Source: Bradyrhizobium aeschynomenes (lineage in GTDB: Bacteria; Pseudomonadota; Alphaproteobacteria; Rhizobiales; Xanthobacteraceae). Taken from it: 64,000 nt of DNA. Positions 8,479 through 18,320 of this stretch are shown in pieces. The notes beneath the pieces were generated by a model, which worked only from the letters and a program-made list of their open reading frames with translations, ran no database searches and was not told the origin of the DNA. A program made the translations under genes and the position numbers. The stretch spans positions 682,001 to 746,000 of the forward strand of contig NZ_JABFDM010000003.1 of NCBI RefSeq assembly GCF_013178945.1, read 5' to 3'. The first letter of the stretch is position 1; every line of letters starts with the position of its first letter.

Positions 8479-9603
8479 ATGTTCGGTTGGAAAAACAGCA
8501 ATGCGGCTGCAGCGAAGCTGCCAAGCCCCGAGCCGTCCGACGTGCCGGCGCCCGAGGGGCCGCAACGACAGGACGAACTGATGCGGCGGTGGATTGCGTT
8601 CGCCGACATGCAGCAGCGCGTCATCAGAACACTGGTCCACGAGATTCAGCAGACGTCCGCCGTCGTCGAGACGGAAGCCGACAACCTCAGCAGCCGGTTT
8701 CAGAATCTTGCGATCTGCGCCGGACAGCAGACGGAGCGCGTCGAAAGCCTGAGCCGACTTGCAATCGGCATCGAGGTGGACGGAGAGGCCGTGGCGATCG
8801 ACCGCATAGCGGTGCTGCTCGAGGAGACCTTGAGCGACGTCGTCGAGAAGATTCTCATGCTGTCGAAGGACGCCATGTCGATGGTCTACGCGCTGAGCGA
8901 GCTCAGCGCCAACGTTGATCGCGTCGACAGCTGCATGGAGGAGCTCAACAAGATCAATCGTGTCACCAACATGCTGGCATTGAATGCGCGGATCGAGGCG
9001 GAACGGGCCGGCACGGCCGGAGCCGCCTTCAGGGTCGTCGCCGGCGAAGTGCGTGAGCTATCCGGGGCGACACAGCGCCTGTCGGTCGACATGGCGACCG
9101 AACTCAAGGCGGTCACCGAAGGCATCGCCGACGGCCATGCGACGCTGCAGCGTGTCGCCACCATCGATCTGTCGCAGAACCTCATGGCCAAGGATCGGCT
9201 TCAGGTTCTGATGGAAGCCCTGATCCGGCGCAGCGGCAACCTGACGGAGGTCGTCGCCGACGCCATGAAGGAGGCCGAGGTGATCTCGGCCGACGTCGCC
9301 GGCATGGTGACGGGCATCCAGTTCCAGGATCGAACACGTCAACGGCTCGAGCACGTGGTGGATACGTTGCGCGTGGTCGACGAAGCGCTCGACGAATTGA
9401 AGACCACGACGGCGGAAACGCTCGATGTGCCGGTCGCGGAGACGCCGGGCGACAACGAGTGGGTCAAGACGATGCTCGATCGCTTCACGCTCGGCGATAT
9501 GAGGTCGCGGTTCGTTGCGCAGATTCTCGAGGGCAGGCAGCCGGCGGATCACGTCGAAGCCGTCGCCGCTCCATCGACGACCGGCACGGTCGAGCTGTTC
9601 TAG
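8479..9603 (+). CDS. Receptor-like coiled-coil protein with CheZ-like motif
   Basis: This 374-residue soluble, helix-rich protein has no sensory domain or membrane segment. Residues 162-178 (VTNMLALNARIEAERAG) closely match the tip of a chemoreceptor hairpin, and FRVVAGEVRELS follows as in receptors. Further on, residues 281-288 read QFQDRTRQ. This resembles the active-site segment of CheZ (FQDLTGQ), where Asp and Gln drive CheY-P dephosphorylation. It may be an array-bound phosphatase or signal terminator, and the operon otherwise shows no CheZ, CheC or CheX. The C-terminus TVELF matches that of CheD. Family membership (MCP-like) is clear, but phosphatase activity is inference. It starts 3 bp after cheB. 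Confidence 0.75.
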   Translation: MFGWKNSNAAAAKLPSPEPSDVPAPEGPQRQDELMRRWIAFADMQQRVIRTLVHEIQQTSAVVETEADNLSSRFQNLAICAGQQTERVESLSRLAIGIEVDGEAVAIDRIAVLLEETLSDVVEKILMLSKDAMSMVYALSELSANVDRVDSCMEELNKINRVTNMLALNARIEAERAGTAGAAFRVVAGEVRELSGATQRLSVDMATELKAVTEGIADGHATLQRVATIDLSQNLMAKDRLQVLMEALIRRSGNLTEVVADAMKEAEVISADVAGMVTGIQFQDRTRQRLEHVVDTLRVVDEALDELKTTTAETLDVPVAETPGDNEWVKTMLDRFTLGDMRSRFVAQILEGRQPADHVEAVAAPSTTGTVELF

Positions 9604-9612
9604 GAGACATGC

Positions 9613-9912
9613 ATGCAGATTCAGATTGACCGCACGAGCGGGCAGATTGCGATGAGCGGCGAGTTCACCTTCACCGACCACATCCCGTTCAAGCAGATGG
9701 TCACGGAGATCTTCGCGGCGCCGGGGAAAGCGGTGGTGATCGATCTTTCCAGGCTCGATTTCATCGACTCCGCGGGCTTGGGCATGCTGCTGCTGGCGCG
9801 TGACGAAGCCAAGAAGACCCATCGCGAGCTGATCCTGCGCGGGCCGATCGGGCAGGTGAAGCGAATGTTCACGGTGACCAAGTTCAACACGCTCTTCAAG
9901 GTGGAGGAGTGA
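9613..9912 (+). CDS. Anti-sigma-factor antagonist (STAS domain)
   Basis: This 99-residue single STAS domain has the textbook phosphorylation site LDFIDSAGLGMLL, the likely phosphoserine being S53. Proteins of this type switch partners: unphosphorylated they bind an anti-sigma or other target, and phosphorylation by an RsbW-type kinase releases it. A likely kinase starts 6 bp downstream and a PP2C phosphatase after that, so the three-part switch is complete here. The closest circuit analogue known to me is HsbA of Pseudomonas. Confidence 0.9.
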   Translation: MQIQIDRTSGQIAMSGEFTFTDHIPFKQMVTEIFAAPGKAVVIDLSRLDFIDSAGLGMLLLARDEAKKTHRELILRGPIGQVKRMFTVTKFNTLFKVEE

Positions 9913-9918
9913 TCCTGG

Positions 9919-10557
9919 ATGTGCGTGTCGTTCGATGAACGGGTCGAGGTGGATGTGCTCGTATCGTCCTGGAACGGCGTCTCCGAAGAGACGCTGGCGG
10001 CGGCGCTTGCGCAACCCGTCCGGCAGTGCATCGAAGCCGTGCTGATCGGGAGCCCCAGCAATGGTGCGGAGCGCGAGCAGCTCTCTGGAGACGGCCTGAG
10101 CCTGGTGGTCACGACGCGTTCGGCGTATCGCCATTCGATCGTGAGGACCTTCGTCGAGGCGCTGCGGAGCCGGCTGCCGCTGACCGAGGATCTGAAAATC
10201 AGGATTCACAGCGCCGCGCAGGAGGCGTTGATGAATGCCGTGCTGCACGGCAATCTGCGCATCGACGGCGCGCTGCGCGGCGGCCTCGACGGCCTGATCG
10301 CGGCTCAGGCGATCATCGAAGCCCGGCTGGATGCGCCCGATATCGGCGGCGCCATGATCCGCCTCGATGCCGCGTGGACCGCGTCGGACGTCGAGATCAC
10401 GGTCCGCGACAGCGGCGACGGCTATGATTGCAGCGATGTCCGTCCCGCGGCCGAGGATGGCGCGTCGGGGCGCGGCCTCGAGATATTGCAGGTCTTTTCC
10501 GATCGCGTCACGGTGCTGAACGGCGGCACGACGGTGCGGCTGGAGTTTCGCCGATGA
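9919..10557 (+). CDS. RsbW/SpoIIAB-like serine kinase (HATPase domain)
   Basis: This 212-residue protein has a C-terminal GHKL ATPase domain of the anti-sigma kinase type. N-box residue N106 lies in AQEALMNAVLHGN, the G1 box is VRDSGDGYD, and GRGLEILQVFSDRV forms the G2 region. The first 60 residues resemble no domain I recognise. By position it should phosphorylate the STAS protein just upstream, and possibly the STAS protein at 46. No sigma factor gene is in the window, so the final target is unknown. The stop overlaps the next start (ATGA). Confidence 0.85.
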   Translation: MCVSFDERVEVDVLVSSWNGVSEETLAAALAQPVRQCIEAVLIGSPSNGAEREQLSGDGLSLVVTTRSAYRHSIVRTFVEALRSRLPLTEDLKIRIHSAAQEALMNAVLHGNLRIDGALRGGLDGLIAAQAIIEARLDAPDIGGAMIRLDAAWTASDVEITVRDSGDGYDCSDVRPAAEDGASGRGLEILQVFSDRVTVLNGGTTVRLEFRR

Positions 10558-11843
10558 GCCCGGTGATGGCGACGGTCGACACCGCGGTCGACGAGAGGGC
10601 CGTGCCGGAAGGTCTTGCGGATGCCCGGATCCTGATCGCCGACGACGATCCCCTGTGCCGGCGTCTGGTCGCCGGCGTGCTGCGCGCGCAGAAGTTCACC
10701 AACATCGAATTTGCCGAGGGTGGGCTGTCGGCGATGGAGCAGGTCCGGCGCTTCCGGCCCGACCTGCTGCTGCTGGACATGCAGATGCCGGATATGAGCG
10801 GACTGGACGTCTGTCGGCAGATTCGCGCCCAGCCCGATTTCGCCGATGCGCCGATCCTGGTGCAGACTGCGACGGTCGACCGCAAGAAGATGGGCGAGCT
10901 GTTCGCCGCAGGTGCCTCGGATTTCCTGTCCAAGCCGATCAATCCGTCCGAGCTGATTGCCCGCGTCGTGGTGCATCTCGAACGCTGGAACTCGCTGCGC
11001 GCCCTGCGTGACTATCGCGAGCGCATCTCGCGGGAGGTCGAAGCCGCCCGTCGCATGCAGGTCGAGCTGCTGCCGGATCCCATCACCCTGCAATGGGCGG
11101 CGCGAACGGCGGATTTGCGGATCGCCAGCTACAACAGGCCGTCCTCGGAGCTCGGCGGCGATCTCTGGGGCATGCTCCCGATCAGCAATGGCGCGTTCGG
11201 AATCTTTCTCGCCGACTTCACCGGCCACGGCATCAATGCGGCCCTGAACACGTTCCGCCTGCACGCGTTGATCCACGAATACAAGGCGCTGCACCACGAT
11301 CCCGGTGCCTTGCTGTCGATGCTCAACGAACGGCTGGTCCGCCTGCTGCGCATCGGACAATTCGCGACTTTCATGTACGTCGTCGTCGACCATCGCGCCG
11401 GGGTGCTGAAATCCGCCTCCGCAGGCGCGCCCCCGGCGCTGCTCGTGCAGGGGATGAAAGGCCGCGCGCGCCTGTGCGACAGCAGTGGATTTCCGCTGGG
11501 CGTCGAGCGCGGCGTGCGCTATCGCACCTCGCGCCGAAAGTTTCCGCTGGGCTCGCTGCTGCTGTTGTTCAGCGACGGTCTCTCGGAGTTTCCGGATGCG
11601 GACGGAAAGCGGATCGGCGACGACGGGCTGCTGGCGACGCTCGATACGTGCGGGCCCGCGCTGACGCCGCAGGAGGTGATCGACCGGCTCTGCGCTGCTG
11701 CCGGAATGACCGAGGGCAGCCCGCTGCCCGACGACACCACGATCGTCTGCATCGATCGTCGCGCGGGCCACCGACCGAACGATGGATTGCGTGATCGCGC
11801 CACGACGCAGCCGGTGGCGAGTTCGTCCTGCGGAGGCCGATGA
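10554..11843 (+). CDS. Response regulator with PP2C (SpoIIE-type) phosphatase output
   Basis: This 429-residue protein has an N-terminal receiver (DDDP acidic cluster, phosphoacceptor D75 in LLLLDMQMPD, SKPIN lysine) and a coiled linker. A C-terminal SpoIIE/PP2C phosphatase carries the metal-binding motifs SELGGDLW, ADFTGHG, FSDGLSE and PDDTTIV. The architecture equals RssB/HsbR-type regulators, which dephosphorylate a STAS partner when their receiver is phosphorylated. An HPt gene and a hybrid kinase follow, giving a plausible phosphate route to D75. The ATG at 10554 overlaps the kinase stop, and the longer frame to 10428 lies inside the kinase gene. Confidence 0.92.
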   Translation: MSPVMATVDTAVDERAVPEGLADARILIADDDPLCRRLVAGVLRAQKFTNIEFAEGGLSAMEQVRRFRPDLLLLDMQMPDMSGLDVCRQIRAQPDFADAPILVQTATVDRKKMGELFAAGASDFLSKPINPSELIARVVVHLERWNSLRALRDYRERISREVEAARRMQVELLPDPITLQWAARTADLRIASYNRPSSELGGDLWGMLPISNGAFGIFLADFTGHGINAALNTFRLHALIHEYKALHHDPGALLSMLNERLVRLLRIGQFATFMYVVVDHRAGVLKSASAGAPPALLVQGMKGRARLCDSSGFPLGVERGVRYRTSRRKFPLGSLLLLFSDGLSEFPDADGKRIGDDGLLATLDTCGPALTPQEVIDRLCAAAGMTEGSPLPDDTTIVCIDRRAGHRPNDGLRDRATTQPVASSSCGGR

Positions 11844-11844
11844 A

Positions 11845-12197
11845 GTGACGACCGCCGCCGACGTTCCCCTGATCGACCACGATCAACTGGAGCTGCTGCA
11901 AGCCGCGCTCGACCCGGGCGAGCTGCGCGCGATGCTGGTTCAGCTTCCCTCCGCGGCCGACCAGGCGCTCTCCGCCATCAACGCAGCGCTTGCCGCCGGC
12001 GATCTGCCGCAGGCCCGCAAGGCGGCCCATGTCCTTAAAGGATCCGCGTCCAGCCTCGGCGCGGCGCGGCTTGCGGAGGTCGCGCGCACGATCGAGCTGG
12101 AACTGATGACGGCCGGCGAGATCGAGGCCTGCCTGCCGGACCTCGCCGACATCATCGTCGCCACCTCCGACGAGCTGGCAAGATGGGCCGAGCGCGC

Positions 12198-12201
<4 letters not shown>
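11845..12201 (+). CDS. Histidine phosphotransfer (HPt) domain protein
   Basis: This 118-residue stand-alone HPt protein has the phosphorylatable histidine H62 in AAHVLKGSASSLGAARL, the classical HPt helix motif. It probably relays phosphate between the hybrid kinase downstream and the REC-PP2C protein upstream, as HptB does for HsbR. I chose the GTG at 11845 because CGGAGG lies 8 bp before it and it begins 1 bp after the previous stop. An ATG at 11782 would overlap the upstream gene by 62 bp. Confidence 0.87.
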
Positions 12202-14564
<2,363 letters not shown>

Positions 14565-14598
14565 AAAGCTACGTGCGGCAGCGCGTGTCGCGACGCCG

Positions 14599-14636
14599 GG
14601 TGGGCAAAGCGACGCTGCAGACGGCGCGTGCCCACC
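14599..14636. repeat. Inverted repeat in a convergent gap (GGTGGGCA family)
   Basis: GGTGGGCA and its complement TGCCCACC bracket a 22-bp spacer between the convergent ends of the hybrid kinase and the rhodanese gene. The same word begins the longer element at 54376. It could work as a weak bidirectional terminator, but there is no clear T-run. Confidence 0.4.
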
Positions 14637-14649
14637 TCCCGGATCTCAA

Positions 14650-16266
14650 CTACACCACATGGAAGTTCGACACGGAGTCGTTCGCGAGCTGGGCGACCAG
14701 CCGAAGCTCCCAGTCGATATAGGCCTGCATCGCCTCGGCGGCGTTGTCGGTGCCCTCATAGGGACGCTTGTAGACGTCGTCCGCGGTCGAGATCCATGAA
14801 TGTCGGTCGCTCTCGAGCGCGTGCCCGGCCGCGGTCCAGGCCTGCGTGCCGCCGGTGAGCACGCGAAGCTCGCGGCCCGTCGCGGCGTGTGCGTCTGCCA
14901 GCGCAAACACGGCCTCGGCGCCGTCGCTGCTGGTCAGCACCAGCGGCCCGTCGCCCGGCAGCTTCGCAAGATCCGATGAAAAGCGCGATGCCAGCACGAA
15001 ATGTGCTCCCGGGATGTGCCCGGCCTTGTAGCTCGGGCTGCGCGCGAGATCGACGACCGTCCACCCTGCGGCGTCAACCGCAAGCGCTGCGGGGCTGATT
15101 GCTGCGCCCGCAACATCCGGCAGCGGCGGTCGGCGGCCTATCGGCATGTCCGTTTCCGTCGGCGCCACCACGTCCGCTCCAACGATCGACGCGTCCCAGC
15201 CCATCTGCTTCAGCCACGATGCGGTCATGCGCGCACGCACGCCGTCGTCGTCGAACAGCACCAGCCGCGCGCCGCGCACGCCGACCCATTCGTCGGTCGC
15301 CTGCACGAGTTGGCCGCCCGGCGCCGACGCGAAGCCGGCGGGATGGCCCGCGGCATATTCCTCCGGCGTGCGGACATCGAGACAATGGAGCGTGCGCGTC
15401 GTGGCCTCGGACCGATAGCGTGCGAATGTCGCTGCATCGAGCACCGCGACGCCGACGCGCTCCGCCCAGACCTTGGCATCGGCCAGCGCCGCTGCGTGGC
15501 TTGCTTGCGGCCACTCCAGGAAGCGGGCCGTCCGGCCGCGCTCGACCTGATGGCCGGCCAGCGTCCAGCCGATGGTGCCGTTACGCAGCGCATAGATCCT
15601 GTTGCGCAGTCCCGCATTGATCAGCGACTGCGTGCCGATGATCGAGCGCGTGCGGCCGGCGCAATTGACGATGATCGTGGTGTCGGGCGACGGCGCGATC
15701 TCGCGCGCCCGGAACGCGAGTTCGCCGCCAGGGACGCTGACGCCACGCGGAATGCTCATGGTGCGATATTCCTCGAAACGGCGGGCATCGAGCACCACGA
15801 GATTGGTCTCGCGCTCGATCAGCGCCTTGGCCTCGTCGGCCGACAGCGACGGCGTATGCCTGATGGCCTCGACCAGCTCGCCGAACGCCTTGCTCGGCAC
15901 GTTGACGTCGCGAAACACCTCGCCCGCACGGGCATAGCCCGACAGCCCGCCTTCGAGGACCGAGACGTCGGTGTAGCCCAAGGCGCGGATGCGCGGCACG
16001 GCGCGGACGGCATAGCCCTCGCCATCATCGTAGACGACGACGGGCGCAGTCAGCCGCGGGATCAGGTCGAGGATGCGCAGCTCGATCTGCGACAGCGGCA
16101 GCGACACCGCGAAGAACGGATGCGACAGCGAGTAGGGGCCTTCCTCGCGGACATCGAGCAGCGCCACCTCGTCGCCGGCGCGCCAGCGCCGCCGCAGCTC
16201 GGTGGGGCTCGTCAGGCGAGGTTGACCGGATGAAGCGGGCGGGCGAGGGGGCGTCGGCGACGTCAT
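14650..16266 (-). CDS. Four-module rhodanese-domain sulfurtransferase-like protein
   Basis: This 538-residue protein consists of four consecutive rhodanese modules. Only the second has the catalytic loop with cysteine (IVNCAGRTRS). In the other three the same position is Asp (VVVYDDGEG), Asp (LVLFDDDG) and Ser (LVLTSSDG), so they are probably structural or substrate-binding. No signal peptide is visible. The start at 16266 (MTSPTPPRP) is preferred to an upstream in-frame start because the extension is proline/arginine-rich and domain-free. Rhodaneses move sulfane sulfur, but the physiological donor and acceptor here are unknown. Confidence 0.85.
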   Translation of the reverse strand: MTSPTPPRPPASSGQPRLTSPTELRRRWRAGDEVALLDVREEGPYSLSHPFFAVSLPLSQIELRILDLIPRLTAPVVVYDDGEGYAVRAVPRIRALGYTDVSVLEGGLSGYARAGEVFRDVNVPSKAFGELVEAIRHTPSLSADEAKALIERETNLVVLDARRFEEYRTMSIPRGVSVPGGELAFRAREIAPSPDTTIIVNCAGRTRSIIGTQSLINAGLRNRIYALRNGTIGWTLAGHQVERGRTARFLEWPQASHAAALADAKVWAERVGVAVLDAATFARYRSEATTRTLHCLDVRTPEEYAAGHPAGFASAPGGQLVQATDEWVGVRGARLVLFDDDGVRARMTASWLKQMGWDASIVGADVVAPTETDMPIGRRPPLPDVAGAAISPAALAVDAAGWTVVDLARSPSYKAGHIPGAHFVLASRFSSDLAKLPGDGPLVLTSSDGAEAVFALADAHAATGRELRVLTGGTQAWTAAGHALESDRHSWISTADDVYKRPYEGTDNAAEAMQAYIDWELRLVAQLANDSVSNFHVV

Positions 16267-16713
16267 TCGAGGTTCCGCAAGTGAGGTCCGGCGCGGTCCC
16301 CGGTCCCGTGCATGCGCGTGTTGCAGACCTGCGGCATGGAAGGTTGTGCACGGTGCGCAGTCCCGGGCCGGGACGCATGGAATGTCGTCCCTCTGTGGCG
16401 GCATGGCGGCCGTTTGTCCAGCCCATCGTCTCCGATCGCGCGCGGCGGCAGCGCCGGTCAGACGTGCGGGCCCAGCATGGCGATATAGAACAGGTCCTCG
16501 CTCGAGAGCTCGGCCGATCGGCGCGGCGCGACCGCGCTTCTGCGGCTTCTCTTCTCGGCCGACACGCGCTCGGGCAGCAAGTGATCAAGCCAACCTTCAA
16601 TCCACGAGACGTAACGCACGACACCCTCCGCAGTTGCTGTGGCAAGAGGAAAGATCACGCAGCAGAACAGTCCCGGCAAGAGCTGCGCATGGCGCCGCGC
16701 AAAGTTTGACACA
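16267..16713. other. Gap without a convincing gene
   Basis: About 450 bp lie between two minus-strand genes. Frames exist on both strands but are arginine-rich, overlap each other and have no recognisable domain. The region should hold the promoter of the rhodanese gene. I see no repeat or clear promoter box. Confidence 0.4.
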
Positions 16714-17238
16714 TCATGCTCGTTGCAACGCCTCGACGGAAAATTCCTTTTCCGCATCGTGCGGATCGCATGGCTCCGCCTCCCCGGTGGATCCGTCCAC
16801 ATCGCCATTTCGACCCATCAGGCTGTCGTGCCAATAACTGCGGAACGCCATCCACGAAGCGTGATCCTGGAATGCGACCTCGGCGAACCACTCGACCGTC
16901 ACCGCGCCGCTTGGCCAATAGCGTTCCCGGTCATGCCAGCACACGACCGGCCAGCGCGGGTTGCGATAGGAGCGGCCGCTGTCATCGTGCAGCGAGGGCC
17001 GGCCGAGATGATCGATCAGCCAGGACATCACCTCCGGCAGGAACGTTGCGGCAAACGACACGCCGTGGCGGCCGAGCCGCTGCGGCATCCGCATGATCCG
17101 CTGATCGATGATCGCGAAGGCCGGCGGCACCGCGCCGACGTTGAACTGCCGGATCATCAGCACCCGGAAGCCGCAATCGCAGAGCTCGGCGGGTACGGCG
17201 TGGATCGCCGTCGGCTGCAACGGAGCCGTCATATTCAT
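16714..17238 (-). CDS. Uncharacterised protein, 174 aa
   Basis: I do not recognise this family. The product is soluble, with a possible metal-binding CDC near the N-terminus, aromatic-rich central stretches (VVCWHDRERYWP, WMAFRSYWHDSL) and an acidic C-terminus. The start at 17238 has an AGGAGC ribosome site and overlaps the stop of the upstream 126-residue gene (ATGA). The two therefore form a two-gene operon and probably act together. Confidence 0.72.
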   Translation of the reverse strand: MNMTAPLQPTAIHAVPAELCDCGFRVLMIRQFNVGAVPPAFAIIDQRIMRMPQRLGRHGVSFAATFLPEVMSWLIDHLGRPSLHDDSGRSYRNPRWPVVCWHDRERYWPSGAVTVEWFAEVAFQDHASWMAFRSYWHDSLMGRNGDVDGSTGEAEPCDPHDAEKEFSVEALQRA

Positions 17239-17615
17239 ACCAGTGCTCCTTTCGCCTGCGCGAGCATGTCGTCGGATGAAAGCGGCGCGCCGTCGCGCTC
17301 GACGACGGCACCGAAATCCTTTGCGAGCGCGGCGCAGACGGCGAGTGCGGCGGCCTCCTCGCGCGGATCTCCCGTCCATTTGAAGGTCATCATGGCGTCG
17401 CGCGCATCCTCGCGCATCTCGGAGATGTCGGCGAAGCGCAGATCAAATCCCGTATCCTCGCCGTCGAGCGTGCAGGGCAGATAGCCGGAACTCCGAAGCG
17501 GAACGTAGCTCTCATCGAGCGTCAGCGCGAAAGGGAGCCGGTCGATCGCCTGCTGTAGCGCTGCACGCATCGGCACATCGCTGCGCGTCAGATAGGCGGT
17601 CAGTAGGCGTGCCAT
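17235..17615 (-). CDS. Uncharacterised protein, 126 aa
   Basis: This is a small soluble acidic protein of unknown family, beginning MARLLTAYLTRSD. It combines a predicted strand-rich middle (GYLPCTLDGEDTGFDLRFAD) with a helical C-terminal half. A GGGGAG ribosome site precedes the ATG at 17615. It is translationally coupled to the 174-residue gene. No toxin-antitoxin or immunity signature could be assigned with confidence. Confidence 0.72.
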   Translation of the reverse strand: MARLLTAYLTRSDVPMRAALQQAIDRLPFALTLDESYVPLRSSGYLPCTLDGEDTGFDLRFADISEMREDARDAMMTFKWTGDPREEAAALAVCAALAKDFGAVVERDGAPLSSDDMLAQAKGALV

Positions 17616-17780
17616 CCCGTATCTCCCCGTCGACCTCTGCACGATGCTGGTCGCAGCGTGCAGATGGCTTGGCGCGGAGACGGAGATTTGGCCCGAATCC
17701 GACGCGACGAAAATCAACAATCCCCGACATTGCGGCCGGTCAGGGAGAGCAGATCAAGTTTCGTGCCAGACGTAGGGAGG

Positions 17781-18185
17781 TCAGTGCAGGCTGTAGCCGT
17801 CCGGATCATCGTCCGGTGTCGCAAGTTGCGCGATGGGGCTGGACTGGTGATGGATCATCCGCCAAGCGCGGCCAATTCGCGTGAAGTGATTGGCGGCCGC
17901 CAGTGCCGCGCCGTCCACCAGCTCGATGCACAGCACGTGGCCGTGGTCTCCGTCGACGATGGCGTGCGGATCGGCGCAGACGATGTTCGGCCGGCTTGCG
18001 TTGCCGAGGATGTCGCGCCAGCTGCCGATCACGGCGGCGCGACCAACAATCGCCGGCCATCCCGGATGAATGCAGGAGATGCCGTCGCCATCGGCCCAGA
18101 GCGCCGCGAGTGCGCCGAAGTCGCCGGCCGTGAAGGCTGCGTAGAAGGCCGCGTTGGCGGCCAGGATCTCGCTCTCGTCGCTCAT
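17781..18185 (-). CDS. NTF2/SnoaL-like protein
   Basis: This 134-residue protein fits the SnoaL-like/NTF2 cone fold: an N-terminal helix pair (EILAANAAFYAAFTAGDFGALAALW), then ISCIHPGWPAIVGRAAVIGSW and a strand-rich end (RAWRMIHHQSSP). Members are small enzymes or ketosteroid-isomerase-like accessory proteins, and the substrate cannot be read from sequence. The ATG at 18185 is preferred over an in-frame extension to 18422, which would overlap the divergent amine oxidase gene. Confidence 0.82.
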   Translation of the reverse strand: MSDESEILAANAAFYAAFTAGDFGALAALWADGDGISCIHPGWPAIVGRAAVIGSWRDILGNASRPNIVCADPHAIVDGDHGHVLCIELVDGAALAAANHFTRIGRAWRMIHHQSSPIAQLATPDDDPDGYSLH

Positions 18186-18320
18186 TGCAATGAGGTGGGC
18201 CAATCGTCTGCGAAAATCAAGCCATGTCTGGAAACGTACACCCCGCGCCGGAAAAAACTTGCAAGCTTCTTGCAAGACCCCGGCGAGACGCGATCGCAAC
18301 GCATCAGCCGAGGTCCTGCC

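Noticed and set aside
16230..16709. Possible 159-residue plus-strand gene between rhodanese and unknown genes.
   Set aside because: It has no domain, no ribosome site and Arg-rich composition, and it overlaps the start of the rhodanese gene.
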